Shown here in pieces: positions 45,326 to 56,543 of a stretch of DNA of 64,000 nucleotides; position 1 is the first letter of the stretch, and every line of letters starts with the position of its first letter. This DNA comes from Arthrobacter sp. TPD3018. Lineage in GTDB: Bacteria; Pseudomonadota; Alphaproteobacteria; Sphingomonadales; Sphingomonadaceae. The stretch lies in contig QDFQ01000001.1 in NCBI GenBank assembly GCA_003075315.1, positions 1,159,998 through 1,223,997 of the forward strand. The letters are read 5' to 3'. Made by a program: the position numbers and the translations under genes. The notes beneath the pieces were generated by a model, which was not told where the DNA came from, did no database searches, and worked only from the letters and a program-made list of their open reading frames with translations.

Positions 45326-45329
<4 letters not shown>
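44976..45329 (-). CDS. DUF952-family protein
   Basis: 117 residues: AYKVLTAEQMAALERDGSFAG, then DGYIHMSTAEQLTETVDKHFAGQ and FPHLYGPLPLEAVLGYGPL, the typical DUF952 pattern (glutathione S-transferase-adjacent small proteins of unknown function; ADP-ribosyltransferase-like fold suggested). ATG 45329 overlaps the gyrA stop (ATGA), so it is translated as the second gene of the gyrA operon. Confidence 0.9.
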
Positions 45330-48148
<2,819 letters not shown>

Positions 48149-48214
48149 GGTGTGACGCTTTCGGATTGTTACAGATGTATGGCCCCGGTTTAGGGGCATC
48201 CGTACCGAAAGTCA

Positions 48215-48244
48215 CGCGCGCGTACGCACACGCGTACGCGCGCG
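48215..48244. repeat. Perfect 13-bp GC hairpin upstream of gyrA
   Basis: CGCGCGCGTACGC and its exact reverse complement are separated by ACAC. It lies between the stop of the Lys/Thr-rich protein gene and gyrA, both on the minus strand. No T-tract, so it may be a factor-dependent terminator, or a supercoiling-sensitive cruciform ahead of gyrA (inference). Confidence 0.6.
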
Positions 48245-48257
48245 GGCATATGGAGTG

Positions 48258-48557
48258 TTACTTCTTGCAGGCGGCCTTGTTGGCGTTGCCGGCCTTGCTG
48301 CAATTGTAGGTGATCGTCTTGCCGGTGCTGGTCTTGGTAGTGACCATGCGGCCGTTGGCGGCGACGGCGGTCTTGGTCGTCGTCCGGGTGGCGACGGTGG
48401 GCTTGCCGACCGCGGGCTTGGTGGTCGTGGTCGTCTTGCTGGTGGCGACCGTCTTGGCCTGGGTCTTGGCCTGCATTTGCGCGCCGGTGGCCATCGCCGC
48501 GGATCCGCAGCAGAGCGAGGCGGTCGCAAGCAGGACGAAGGGCAGGGACGTCTTCAT
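48258..48557 (-). CDS. Small secreted Lys/Thr-rich protein
   Basis: 99 residues from ATG 48557, preceded by GAGAGGAA. A signal peptide (MKTSLPFVLLATASLCCGSAAMA) is followed by a basic, repeat-like region (KTQAKTVATSKTTTTTKP, VATRTTTKTAVAANG) and a cysteine pair at the end (YNCSKAGNANKAACKK) likely forming a disulphide. Function unknown; a cationic periplasmic peptide common in sphingomonads by appearance. Confidence 0.7.
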   Translation of the reverse strand: MKTSLPFVLLATASLCCGSAAMATGAQMQAKTQAKTVATSKTTTTTKPAVGKPTVATRTTTKTAVAANGRMVTTKTSTGKTITYNCSKAGNANKAACKK

Positions 48558-48692
48558 GGGGTTCCTCTCCACCTTACACGGACGCAACGGGATGGCGTCG
48601 TGATGCAGGGGATGCACCCCGTGGAATAACAACGGGATGGCCGGATCATGACGTTTTCGTCATGTCAGCGCGGACGTGACACGCGCCTAGCT

Positions 48693-48782
48693 CGTCACCC
48701 CGGACTTGATCCGGGGTCCCGCTTTTGCCGGGCGTAGCAGTAGAAGAAGGAGCGGGACCCCCGGATCACGTGCGGCGTGACG
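48693..48782. repeat. REP-like palindrome (CCCCGGACTTGATCC family, degenerate right arm)
   Basis: Left arm CGTCACCCCGGACTTGATCC intact; right arm GGATCACGTGCGGCGTGACG has several changes. It follows the SDR gene end by 26 bases. Confidence 0.8.
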
Positions 48783-48807
48783 GTGGGGTGGTGGGGGGAC
48801 TCCCCCG

Positions 48808-49509
48808 CTAGGGCGCGATTTCCTTGCCTTCGAAGTCGAACAGGCGGCCGGTGTCGGGCGCCTTCAGGCCGTCGATGACGTCGAGCAGCTGAGAGGCGGC
48901 GCGATCGGGCGTGAAGAGCGTGCCGGGGCGGACGTTGGCCTGGAAGGGCTTGGACAAGGCGGTGTCGACCGTGCCGGGGTGGAGGCCGACGATGATGCTG
49001 CGATCGTTGCGGCGCTTGTCCTCGATGCTCAGCGTGCGGACGAGCTGGTTCGCAGCCGCCTTCGCCATGCGATAGCCGTACCAGCCGCCGAGACGGTTGT
49101 CGGAGATACTGCCGATCCGCGCCGACAGGATCGCGAAGACGCTGCGGCCCTGTTTGGGCATGATCGGCAGGATATGCTTGGCGATCAGCGCGGGGCCGAT
49201 GGCGTTGACGCGCAGATTGGCGGCGATCCAATCGGGATCGAGCTCGCGATAGCTCTTTTCGGGCAGGCACTCGCCCCTATGCAGCAGGCCGGTGGCGACG
49301 ATCACCAGCACCGGCGCGGGGCCGGCGGCGATGCGCGCGGCGGCGGCGGCGATGCTGGCTTCGTCCTCGATATCGATCGGATCGCTGCCGGAGCGCGAGA
49401 GCGCATGGACGACGTCATACGTCCCCTCGTCGCGCAATGCCTCGACCAGCGCGGCGCCGATACCGCCGCTGGCGCCGATGACGACGGCGCTGGTGCCCTT
49501 CGCGCTCAT
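48808..49509 (-). CDS. Short-chain dehydrogenase/reductase (CsgA-like)
   Basis: 233-residue Rossmann enzyme. The cofactor motif is AVVIGASGGIGAALVEAL, catalytic serine in FAILSARIGSISDN and YxxxK in YGYRMAKAAANQ, then HPGTVDTALSKPFQ. Resembles the C-factor/YciK group of SDRs; the substrate is unknown. ATG 49509 overlaps the yaaA stop (ATGA), so both genes form one unit; the frame extension upstream is antisense-type noise. Confidence 0.92.
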   Translation of the reverse strand: MSAKGTSAVVIGASGGIGAALVEALRDEGTYDVVHALSRSGSDPIDIEDEASIAAAAARIAAGPAPVLVIVATGLLHRGECLPEKSYRELDPDWIAANLRVNAIGPALIAKHILPIMPKQGRSVFAILSARIGSISDNRLGGWYGYRMAKAAANQLVRTLSIEDKRRNDRSIIVGLHPGTVDTALSKPFQANVRPGTLFTPDRAASQLLDVIDGLKAPDTGRLFDFEGKEIAP

Positions 49510-50246
49510 CGAACGAAGCGCCACTGGTCGTCGGTGCTGGCCGCGGCATCGAAGGCATAGCCGTCGCTGTCGAAGCCGCGCATCGCGTCGATATCGGTGA
49601 TGCGGTGTTCGATCATCCAGCGCGCCATCAGCCCACGCGCCTTCTTGGCGTGGAAGCTGACGAAGCGGTCGCCCTCGCGGAAATCGACCGCGACGACGCG
49701 GATGCCGGCAGGCAGGCGCCCGGACACCGCCGCCCAATATTCCTGGCTGGCGAGGTTGAGGACGACGCCGGTCTCTTCAGTGGTCACGTCCTCGGCCAGC
49801 GCCAAGGCGATGCGGTCCCCCCACCAGTCGGTCAGTTTGGGCTTACGCGGCGCCCAGCGGGTGCCCATTTCCAGCCGGTACGGGCGCATCGCGTCGAGCG
49901 GGCGGAGCAGGCCGTACAGGCCCGACAGCAGGCGCAGATGGTCTTGCGCGAACGTCACCGCCTCCGGCTCCAGCGTCTGCGCGTCGAGGCCGGTGTAGAC
50001 GTCGCCGGCAAAGGCGTACATCGCCGGCCGCTCGGGCGCCTCGGCAAAATCGCGGAAGCGATCGGCGTTGAGCTTCGCCAGCGCGGGCGAGATCTTCATC
50101 AGTTCCGACAGGCGTTTCTGCGTCAGGTGCGAGGCGGCGGCAGCGAGCGTAGCCGCTTCGGAATCAAAGCGGGGGCGCGTGGAACCCAATTCAGGCAGCG
50201 GCGTCTCGTAATCGAGGGTCTTGGCGGGGGAAAGAACGGCGATCAT
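49506..50246 (-). CDS. yaaA: Peroxide-stress protein YaaA
   Basis: 246 residues. The family opening MIAVLSPAKTLDYETPLP, then SALY-like RLLSGLYGLLRPLDAMRPYRLEMGT, VLNLASQEYWAAV and FREGDRFVSFHAKKARGLMARW are all present. In E. coli YaaA lowers intracellular iron and so DNA damage under H2O2; a DNA-binding cavity fold is known. Coupled to the SDR gene downstream and divergent from the TPR protein gene. Confidence 0.96.
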   Translation of the reverse strand: MIAVLSPAKTLDYETPLPELGSTRPRFDSEAATLAAAASHLTQKRLSELMKISPALAKLNADRFRDFAEAPERPAMYAFAGDVYTGLDAQTLEPEAVTFAQDHLRLLSGLYGLLRPLDAMRPYRLEMGTRWAPRKPKLTDWWGDRIALALAEDVTTEETGVVLNLASQEYWAAVSGRLPAGIRVVAVDFREGDRFVSFHAKKARGLMARWMIEHRITDIDAMRGFDSDGYAFDAAASTDDQWRFVR

Positions 50247-50411
50247 GCCGGTCCGGTACTGCGCCTTCGGCCACCGTTCAATTCCCGTTCACGGGCTTCA
50301 AGCCACTGCGGCATCAGTCCCCAGCGTCGCTTGTACCCGCTGCGGCGGCCCGTTACAGGCCGCGCGTACGTTAGCGGCAGCGATGCCCCAATTGTCGGAG
50401 AGAGAGTTAGC

Positions 50412-51716
50412 ATGAAGACCCTTTCGAAGCTCGCGCTGGCCGCGGTGCTCACTACCGGTGTGAGTGGCTTTGCGTTCGTCGCCCCGGCGATGGCCAAGAA
50501 GGAAGAGCAGCAGGCGCCGGGCTTCAAGCTCAGCAAGCCGGTGCAGGCGATCGCCTACAATGCGCAGCAGGCCGTGAAGGCGAAGGATGTCGCGACGGCC
50601 GAGCCGCTGGTCGCGCAGATCGAGGCGGCTGCCACGACCGACGACGACAAATATGTGGCGGCGGCGCTGCGCTACGACCTGGAAAATACCAAGCTGGTGC
50701 TGGCGCAGCAGGCGAACCCCAACGCGCCGCTGAACGAAACCGCGCTGGCCAAGCCGCTCGACGCGCTGATCGCCGCGGCGAACACGCCCGCGGCCGATCG
50801 CGGCAAGTATCTGTTCCGCCGCGGCCAGCTCGCGTTCAACGGCGGCCAATATGCCGTCGCAACGCAATATTTCACCAAGGCTAAGGAAGCGGGCTTCAAC
50901 AGCCCCGATTTCGATCTGCAGCTTGCCAAGGTGAAGGTGCAGGCGGGTGACGTCGCGGGCGGCCTGGCCGACCTCGACCGCTATATTACTGCGCAGAAGG
51001 CCGCCGGTCAGGCCGTGCCGGAATCCTATTATCGCTTCGCGATCGCGACCGCGAACAACAAGAAGATGGCGCCGGAAACGCTGGCGTGGATGCAGAAGTA
51101 CGCCACCGCCTTCCCCAATGCGAAGACGTGGCGTGACGTGATCCTGCAATATGCCTTCGCACAGAACAGCATCGCGACGCCCGACAAGGCGCAGACGCTG
51201 GATCTGTATCGCCTCCTGCGCTCGGCCGGCGCGATGCCGGATCAGTCGAGCTATGAGGATTATGCCCGCATGGTCAGCGACCGCGGCAATCCCTACGAAG
51301 CCGCCGCGGTGCTGAAGGAAGGCCTGGCGTCGGGCAAGATCCCGGCGAGCAGCGCCTATGCCAAGAGCCAGCTGGCGGCCGCGAACACCGCGATCCAGCG
51401 CGACGGTTCGCTGGCGTCGAGCGAGAAGACCGCGCTGGCGTCGAAGGACGGCAAGATCGCCTCGGCGACGGCCGATGCCTATCTGGGCCAGAACAACTAC
51501 GCCAAGGCCGCCGAACTGTATCGTGCGGCGCTGTCGAAGGGCGGCGTCGATGCGAACGAGGTGAACACGCGCCTTGGCATCGCGCTCGCCAAGTCGGGCG
51601 ACAAGGCCGGCGCGCAGGCGGCGTTCGGTGCGGTGACGGGCCAGCCCCGCGCGGGCATCGCGGCGCTGTGGAACACCTGGACGCAGGTCGGTTCGGCGCC
51701 CGCTCCGGCGGCGTGA
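50412..51716 (+). CDS. Secreted tetratricopeptide-repeat protein
   Basis: 434 residues from ATG 50412 with GGAGAG about seven bases ahead; the longer frame is antisense to yaaA. Signal peptide SKLALAAVLTTGVSGFAFVAPAMA. The mature protein is a chain of helical repeats (KYLFRRGQLAFNGGQYAVATQYFTKAKEAG; ADAYLGQNNYAKAAELYRAALSKGG; RLGIALAKSGDKAGAQAAF). A periplasmic scaffold role is likely; partners unknown. A strong terminator follows. Confidence 0.87.
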   Translation: MKTLSKLALAAVLTTGVSGFAFVAPAMAKKEEQQAPGFKLSKPVQAIAYNAQQAVKAKDVATAEPLVAQIEAAATTDDDKYVAAALRYDLENTKLVLAQQANPNAPLNETALAKPLDALIAAANTPAADRGKYLFRRGQLAFNGGQYAVATQYFTKAKEAGFNSPDFDLQLAKVKVQAGDVAGGLADLDRYITAQKAAGQAVPESYYRFAIATANNKKMAPETLAWMQKYATAFPNAKTWRDVILQYAFAQNSIATPDKAQTLDLYRLLRSAGAMPDQSSYEDYARMVSDRGNPYEAAAVLKEGLASGKIPASSAYAKSQLAAANTAIQRDGSLASSEKTALASKDGKIASATADAYLGQNNYAKAAELYRAALSKGGVDANEVNTRLGIALAKSGDKAGAQAAFGAVTGQPRAGIAALWNTWTQVGSAPAPAA

Positions 51717-51740
51717 TCGCAGCGACCATGTAATGGGAAG

Positions 51741-51770
51741 GGGCGGTCCGGCGACGGGCCGCCCTTTTTT
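51741..51770 (+). terminator. Rho-independent terminator of the TPR gene
   Basis: GGGCGGTCC pairs with GGGCCGCCC (one G-T pair) across a six-base loop and is followed by six T. Confidence 0.88.
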
Positions 51771-51806
51771 CGTTGCGGGCGGCGGCGGTGAACGTCGCCC
51801 AAACGA

Positions 51807-51889
51807 CGTCATCCCAGCGGAGGCTGGGACCTTGTGGTAACGGGATGACGATTTGGCCGCAAAAGACCCCAGCCTTTGCTGGGGTGACG
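51807..51889. repeat. REP-like palindrome (CCCCAGC family)
   Basis: CGTCATCCCAGCGGAGGCTGGGA on the left (split here at residue groups CGTCATCCCAGC and GCTGGGA) and CCCCAGCCTTTGCTGGGGTG, ACG on the right. Same family as 44147-44229. Confidence 0.85.
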
Positions 51890-51951
51890 TCATTCGACGA
51901 TCGGGCGTCGACCGTCGACGTGCGGCCTATTGGGTGGTGGGCCGGGCCGCC

Positions 51952-52419
51952 TCAATCCACCGAGACGGGGATGCCCGAGGTCGATTTGGCGGTGCGGATC
52001 GTCAGCGAGGTCTTGACGCTGGCAACATTGGGTGCGGGCGTCAGATGGGTGGTGAGGATTTCCTGGAAGCTCTTGAGATCGCTGGCGACGATCTTCAGGA
52101 TGAAGTCGATCTCGCCATTGAGCATATGGCATTCGCGCACTTCGGGAATGTCGGCGACATGCGTTTCGAAGGCGGCGAGGTCGTGCTCCGCCTGGCTGCG
52201 CAGCGACACCATCGCGAAGACGGTGATCGGGAAGCCGAGGCTGGCCGGATCGAGATCGGCGTGATAGCCGCGGATCACGCCCGCTTCCTCCAGCGCGCGG
52301 ACGCGGCGCAGGCAGGGCGGCGCGGTGAGGCCGACGCGTTCGGCGAGCTCGACGTTGGTCATGCGCCCATCCTGTTGCAGATGAGCGAGGATTTGACGAT
52401 CGATCCGATCGAACGACAT
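51952..52419 (-). CDS. Lrp/AsnC-family transcriptional regulator
   Basis: 155 residues from ATG 52419 (MSFDRIDRQILAHLQQDG). The N-terminal helix-turn-helix MTNVELAERVGLTAPPCLRRVRALEEAGVIRGY is complete, followed by the RAM/effector domain (FPITVFAMVSLRSQAEHDLAAFE; VRECHMLNGEIDFILKIVASD). Typical full-length Lrp-like regulator of amino-acid metabolism. Divergent from the HisKA protein gene, with 196 bases between. Confidence 0.95.
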   Translation of the reverse strand: MSFDRIDRQILAHLQQDGRMTNVELAERVGLTAPPCLRRVRALEEAGVIRGYHADLDPASLGFPITVFAMVSLRSQAEHDLAAFETHVADIPEVRECHMLNGEIDFILKIVASDLKSFQEILTTHLTPAPNVASVKTSLTIRTAKSTSGIPVSVD

Positions 52420-52615
52420 TGCGTGAGCCACTCCTAAGACGCGCCGAACGATATCGGCGATTTCCTCTAAGCATAAGAAAATTGCGGCGCAACGCAATTG
52501 TCCCACTTTGCGACGGCCCGCGGACAGTCGGAAAATCACCTGTTTCCCCTGCGACTCCGGCTCGTTAAGGAATCGTTGTTGCGCCCCGCTGGCGTAACGC
52601 CTTCCGGGAGTGAGC

Positions 52616-54391
52616 GTGCGCTTCGACGACAGCCTCAAGACGGTGCTTTCCGCCGACATGGACAGCGGCTTCGGCGCGCAGTCGGCGTGGCGGCAGCTCG
52701 TCGACCTGATGGGGCGCGGTCGGATCGCGGCGGACGAGCCGGGGTTGGCGCGGCTGCGCATGCTGCGGCAGGCGGTGCCGCTGGCGGTGCGGTCTGCCAG
52801 TGCGCGGGCGCTCGCCTTTGCGACGCCACCGGCGGCGCTCGTCGGGCTGTTCGCGGAGGATGCCTTTGCGGTCGCGGCGCCGTTATTGCGCACGGTGACG
52901 CTGGATGCCGATACGTGGATCGTGCTGCTGCCGCGCCTGTCGCCGCAGGGGCGCGCGTTGCTCCGCCACCGGCGCGATCTGCCCGCTGCGGTGGAGCGGG
53001 CACTCGAGAGTTTCGGATCGGTCGATTTCGTTTTGGCCGACGCGGCGACGGCGGCTGATGGCGCACCGGTGCCGGTCGCGTCGGATGTGGCGCCCGCTGA
53101 GGTGGAGCCCGAGGCCGAGGCAGCGCCGGTGGTGGATACGCCGACGCCTGAGCTGGTCGTGAGCGCCCCGGTCCTTGCGCCTGTCGAAGCGGAGCCGATC
53201 GTCGCCGCTCCCCGCGTGGTCGCGATGCCGACGACCGCCGTCGCGCCGCCGGAGCCGCGGCCGATCGCAGCGGGCGGGTTTCAGATTGCCGATGTCGTCG
53301 CGCGCATCGACGCCTTCCAGCGCCAGCGCGAACCGCTCGCGGCACCCGCCGAGGCGGTAGAGCAAGCGCCCGCCACCTGCTTCCGGTTCGATACCGACAG
53401 TGCCGGCGTGATCTGCGCAGTGGACGGCGTGACGCGCGGGCCGCTGATCGGCGTGTCGCTGGCGGTGGGGGCACCGCAGGGCGTGGTCCGCATCGATGCC
53501 GGCATCAACGGCGCGTTCCGCCAGCGCCAGCGCTTCGCCGATGTGCGGCTCGATGTCGGCGGATCGTCGGATGCGGGTGGCGCATGGCGGGTGACGGGCG
53601 AACCGCAGTTCGATGCCGCGACCGGCCGCTTCACCGGCTATGCCGCCATCGCCCGCCGACCGCGCAGCGACGAGGATGCAGGTCGGCCTGCACAGGGCAG
53701 CGGCGCGTCCGATTCGCTGCGCCAGCTGGTGCATGAGCTGCGGACGCCGACCAATGCGATTTCGGGCTTTGCCGAGCTGATCGAGGCACAGCTGCTGGGG
53801 CCGGTATCGCCCGTGTATCGCGACCATGCCGCGACGATCCGCCGCCACGCCGACGGGCTGATCGCAGCGATCGAGGATCTGGATACAGCGGCCCGGATCG
53901 AAGGCCGCGCGCTCGAGCTGCGCCCGCGTGCGGTCGCGATCGAGCCGCTGCTGGAACGGATTGCGACCGATCTGGCACCGCTGGCGAACCTGCGCGGGAC
54001 CGCGCTCGACATTCATCCGATGGGCGATCATGCCGCGCTGGCCGACGATCGGGCGATGGAGCGACTGCTGTCGCGCCTGCTCGCCACCTTGACGTCCGCT
54101 GCCGTCGCCGGTGAACGGATCGATATCGCCGAAGCGCCCGCCCCGGCGGGGCAGGTGGCGCTGTGCTTCGCGCGCCCGCAGGCGCTGGGCACCGGCGGCG
54201 AAGACGCCTTGCTCAGTATCGACGCCGACGCCGGCGAGGAGGGCGCGCCGCTGTTGGGCGCTGGCTTCGCGCTGCGGCTGGCGCGGAATCTGGCAAGCGA
54301 GATGGGCGGCGCGTTGATCTTCGGCGACCATCTGTTGACACTGCGCCTGCCTGCCGCCGTACAAGAGGGGATGGAGCAGGCGGCCAACTGA
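52616..54391 (+). CDS. HisKA protein with degenerate ATPase domain
   Basis: About 591 residues; GGGAG before GTG 52616 favours that start over GTG 52610. Residues 1-145 are a helical sensor-like part, followed by a Pro/Ala/Val-rich linker and a PAS-like middle (VICAVDGVTRGPLIGVSLAVG). The dimerisation box RQLVHELRTPTNAISGFAEL holds phosphoacceptor His373. The ATP half is weak: the N box reads DDRAMERLLSRLLATLTSAAV without the usual Asn, and the G2 region is GAGFALRLARNLASEMGG. No membrane segment, so it is cytoplasmic. It may be a phosphotransferase or pseudokinase rather than an active kinase (inference). The polysaccharide deacetylase gene follows after three bases. Confidence 0.85.
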   Translation: MRFDDSLKTVLSADMDSGFGAQSAWRQLVDLMGRGRIAADEPGLARLRMLRQAVPLAVRSASARALAFATPPAALVGLFAEDAFAVAAPLLRTVTLDADTWIVLLPRLSPQGRALLRHRRDLPAAVERALESFGSVDFVLADAATAADGAPVPVASDVAPAEVEPEAEAAPVVDTPTPELVVSAPVLAPVEAEPIVAAPRVVAMPTTAVAPPEPRPIAAGGFQIADVVARIDAFQRQREPLAAPAEAVEQAPATCFRFDTDSAGVICAVDGVTRGPLIGVSLAVGAPQGVVRIDAGINGAFRQRQRFADVRLDVGGSSDAGGAWRVTGEPQFDAATGRFTGYAAIARRPRSDEDAGRPAQGSGASDSLRQLVHELRTPTNAISGFAELIEAQLLGPVSPVYRDHAATIRRHADGLIAAIEDLDTAARIEGRALELRPRAVAIEPLLERIATDLAPLANLRGTALDIHPMGDHAALADDRAMERLLSRLLATLTSAAVAGERIDIAEAPAPAGQVALCFARPQALGTGGEDALLSIDADAGEEGAPLLGAGFALRLARNLASEMGGALIFGDHLLTLRLPAAVQEGMEQAAN

Positions 54392-54394
54392 CCC

Positions 54395-55405
54395 GTGCGA
54401 CGAGGCACCATCCCGCCGTACCGGCCGCCCGCGCCCACATCGGAGACGCTGATTCGCTGGCCGGAGAGCTTCGGCACCCGGTTCCTCGTGTTCGTCGATG
54501 TCGAGGAGGAGTTCGACTGGTTCGCCCCGCTGGAGGCGCGGCATCGGTCGGTGACCGCGATGCGTGCGCTGCCGGCGGCGCATGCGCGCTTTGCGGACCG
54601 GGGCGTGGGGCTGGTCTGCCTTGTCGACCATCCGGTGGCGAGCGACGCCGAAGCGGTGGCGATCCTGCGGGATGTCGTGGCCGACGGGCGATCGACGATC
54701 GGGGCGCAGCTGCATTCCTGGGTCACGCCGCCTTATGGCGCGCCATCGCCGGGCGACAGCTATCCGGGCAACCTGCCGCGGGCCGCGCAGGCGGCGAAGC
54801 TGGATGTGCTGACCGATATGCTGGGCACAGGGTTTGGCGCGGCACCGCTCGCCTATCGTGCCGGACGGTACGGTATTGGTCCGGATACGCCGGAGCTATT
54901 GTTCGAGCGAGGCTATCGCGTCGAAACCTCGATGCGGGCGCGTTATGACTATTCGGCAGATGGCGGGCCGGATTTCAGCCGGATCGGCAGCGATGCCTAT
55001 TGGCTGGGATCATTGGTCGAGGTACCGCTCACCAGCGTGTTTACCGGCGCGTTGCGTGGCCGCGGCCCCGGGCTCTATCCGATGCTGGGGCGGGTGCCGC
55101 ACGGTCGCGGTATCGCGGCACGAAGCGGCTTGTTGCAGCGAATCGCGTTGACGCCTGAGGACATGCCGATCGAGCAGGCGTTGGCTGCGGTGCGGATCGC
55201 GGTGCGAGACGAGGGCCTGCGGCTGCTCACCTTCTCCTTCCATTCGCCCTCGCTGGAGCCGGGACACACGCCCTATGTGCGCGATGCGCGCGATCTCGAT
55301 CGGTTCTGGCACTGGTGGGATCGGATGTTCGCCGAACTGGATGTGCTTGGCGTGAGGCCGACGACGCTGGACGAGATGTTGGCAGCTGCCGACGGCCAGG
55401 TATGA
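54395..55405 (+). CDS. Polysaccharide deacetylase family protein (WalW-like)
   Basis: 336 residues from GTG 54395. A NodB-type fold is indicated by FLVFVDVEEEFDWFAPLEAR (Asp pair), IGAQLHSWVTPPYGAP (metal His), the arginine region AYRAGRYGIGPDTPELL and LTFSFHSPSLEPGHTPYV (catalytic His). It resembles the WalW-type polysaccharide deacetylases of proteobacteria. No signal peptide is evident. It begins three bases after the HisKA gene, an unusual signalling/cell-envelope pairing. Confidence 0.85.
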   Translation: MRRGTIPPYRPPAPTSETLIRWPESFGTRFLVFVDVEEEFDWFAPLEARHRSVTAMRALPAAHARFADRGVGLVCLVDHPVASDAEAVAILRDVVADGRSTIGAQLHSWVTPPYGAPSPGDSYPGNLPRAAQAAKLDVLTDMLGTGFGAAPLAYRAGRYGIGPDTPELLFERGYRVETSMRARYDYSADGGPDFSRIGSDAYWLGSLVEVPLTSVFTGALRGRGPGLYPMLGRVPHGRGIAARSGLLQRIALTPEDMPIEQALAAVRIAVRDEGLRLLTFSFHSPSLEPGHTPYVRDARDLDRFWHWWDRMFAELDVLGVRPTTLDEMLAAADGQV

Positions 55406-55730
55406 TCGGCCGCAGGGGGTATCGTGCAGACGGATTTGCGACGGAATGGGCGAATCCGAACATTGGGTATGCCCAGCATTTGCGGTGATAAACGTCCGGT
55501 GCGGCTTGCTTGGCAAGACGCGGGCGCATTCAAATAGGACGGGGTGACTTCATCACCCGTTCGGATAACGCGCGCCGTCACCAGACAGTAACACTTGAGT
55601 AGGCGGTGCCGAATTGCTTGGTACATTTGCAACACCGACCCCGGCCTTTTCGGCGATGCGGCAATTTTATCTTGAATTCGATGAATTATGTGTCATTGGA
55701 GCATCTTAACCTACCAAAGAGGGGACCATC
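55406..55730. other. Gene-free leader before the small membrane peptide gene
   Basis: About 325 bases with no convincing frame. The right part is AT-richer (ATTTTATCTTGAATTCGATG and ATTATGTGTCATT) and likely holds the promoter of the 77-residue gene, ending in a strong GAGGGGA ribosome site. Confidence 0.5.
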
Positions 55731-55964
55731 ATGGTTGCCAAGTATCTGATGGCTGTCGCTGCAGCCGCTCTCGCCGTGGCCCCCGCTGCGGCCGCTCCGT
55801 CGAACCCCGCCGCGAGCCTGTCGGTTGCCAAGTCGGTCCGCACCGGTTCGGCGTCGGCGAAGAAGAACGAACTGGCCGGTGGCGGTCTGATCGTTGCCCT
55901 GGTCGCGGCGGCTGCCGTCGTTGCCGGCATCGTGATCGTCGCTGACAGCGGCGACAGCAACTAA
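55731..55964 (+). CDS. Small secreted or membrane peptide, 77 residues
   Basis: ATG 55731 has GAGGGGA six bases ahead. Residues 1-22 form a signal peptide (AKYLMAVAAAALAVAPAAAA), followed by a short basic loop (VAKSVRTGSASAKKNE) and a glycine/alanine-rich hydrophobic helix (GGGLIVALVAAAAVVAGIVIV) ending ADSGDSN. Codon choice is strongly biased to C/G-ending, and there is a good ribosome site and its own terminator, which suggests high expression. No known family; sphingomonads often carry such short peptides. Confidence 0.7.
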   Translation: MVAKYLMAVAAAALAVAPAAAAPSNPAASLSVAKSVRTGSASAKKNELAGGGLIVALVAAAAVVAGIVIVADSGDSN

Positions 55965-56543
55965 GAGTTTCTGACGATCCGGCGGAGTTCCCAAGACGCT
56001 CGCCGATCGACATGATTCTAAAGGCAAGGGGGGCTTCGGCTCCCCTTGTTGATTCTGGGGTTGGTGAAGTTGGATTCGGCGGTGCTGACGAGCGTGCGCT
56101 GCGTTTGGATTGAGCCGTTCGCTATGGGCTTGCCGTTACCCTGAGAGGCTCTTGGACTTTAGGTTTGAAGACGGGCCGAAGGGCGGGAGAAATCCCAGAC
56201 TTTGCAGGACCCGCGCCGCGCACCTCATTCGTCCGTCGGATCGGACCTGTCCGTTAGTCAACGCGCCGCACCATCGACGGCTTCGGTGATTGCGGGACAG
56301 TGGATGCCGAAACACGTCCGGCATGACGAAATGGTTTTCGGTAGCATGTCGCGCATCTGGTGGCGTGACGTTTCCAAAGCGGTAGCCGAGCGCGTTGGCT
56401 GCTCGATCCCGCCTCGAATAGGCAATGCTCCGACGAGGACATCGGCCCGGGCGTAGTGAATGCCGTACGGCTCGCCCAAAAATGAGCGCCCGGACCTTTC
56501 GGCCCGAACGCCCTCGGCATGTCACGTCACGCCTTACCGCGGA
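55965..56543. other. Gene-free stretch between the small peptide and Hsp20 genes
   Basis: About 580 bases. After the hairpin terminator near 56025 there is a degenerate REP-like palindrome around 56290-56335 (GATGCCGAAACACGTCCGGC, ATGACG). No gene is supported; open frames here lack ribosome sites and recognisable protein features. Confidence 0.5.
56025..56050 (+). terminator. Hairpin terminator after the small peptide gene
   Basis: CAAGGGGGGC, loop TTCG, GCTCCCCTTG: a 10-bp stem with one G-T pair, followed by TTG ATTC; the T-run is weak. Confidence 0.65.

Noticed and set aside
56254..56520. 88-codon minus-strand frame before hsp20
   Set aside because: Basic low-complexity translation, overlaps a degenerate REP, no ribosome site.
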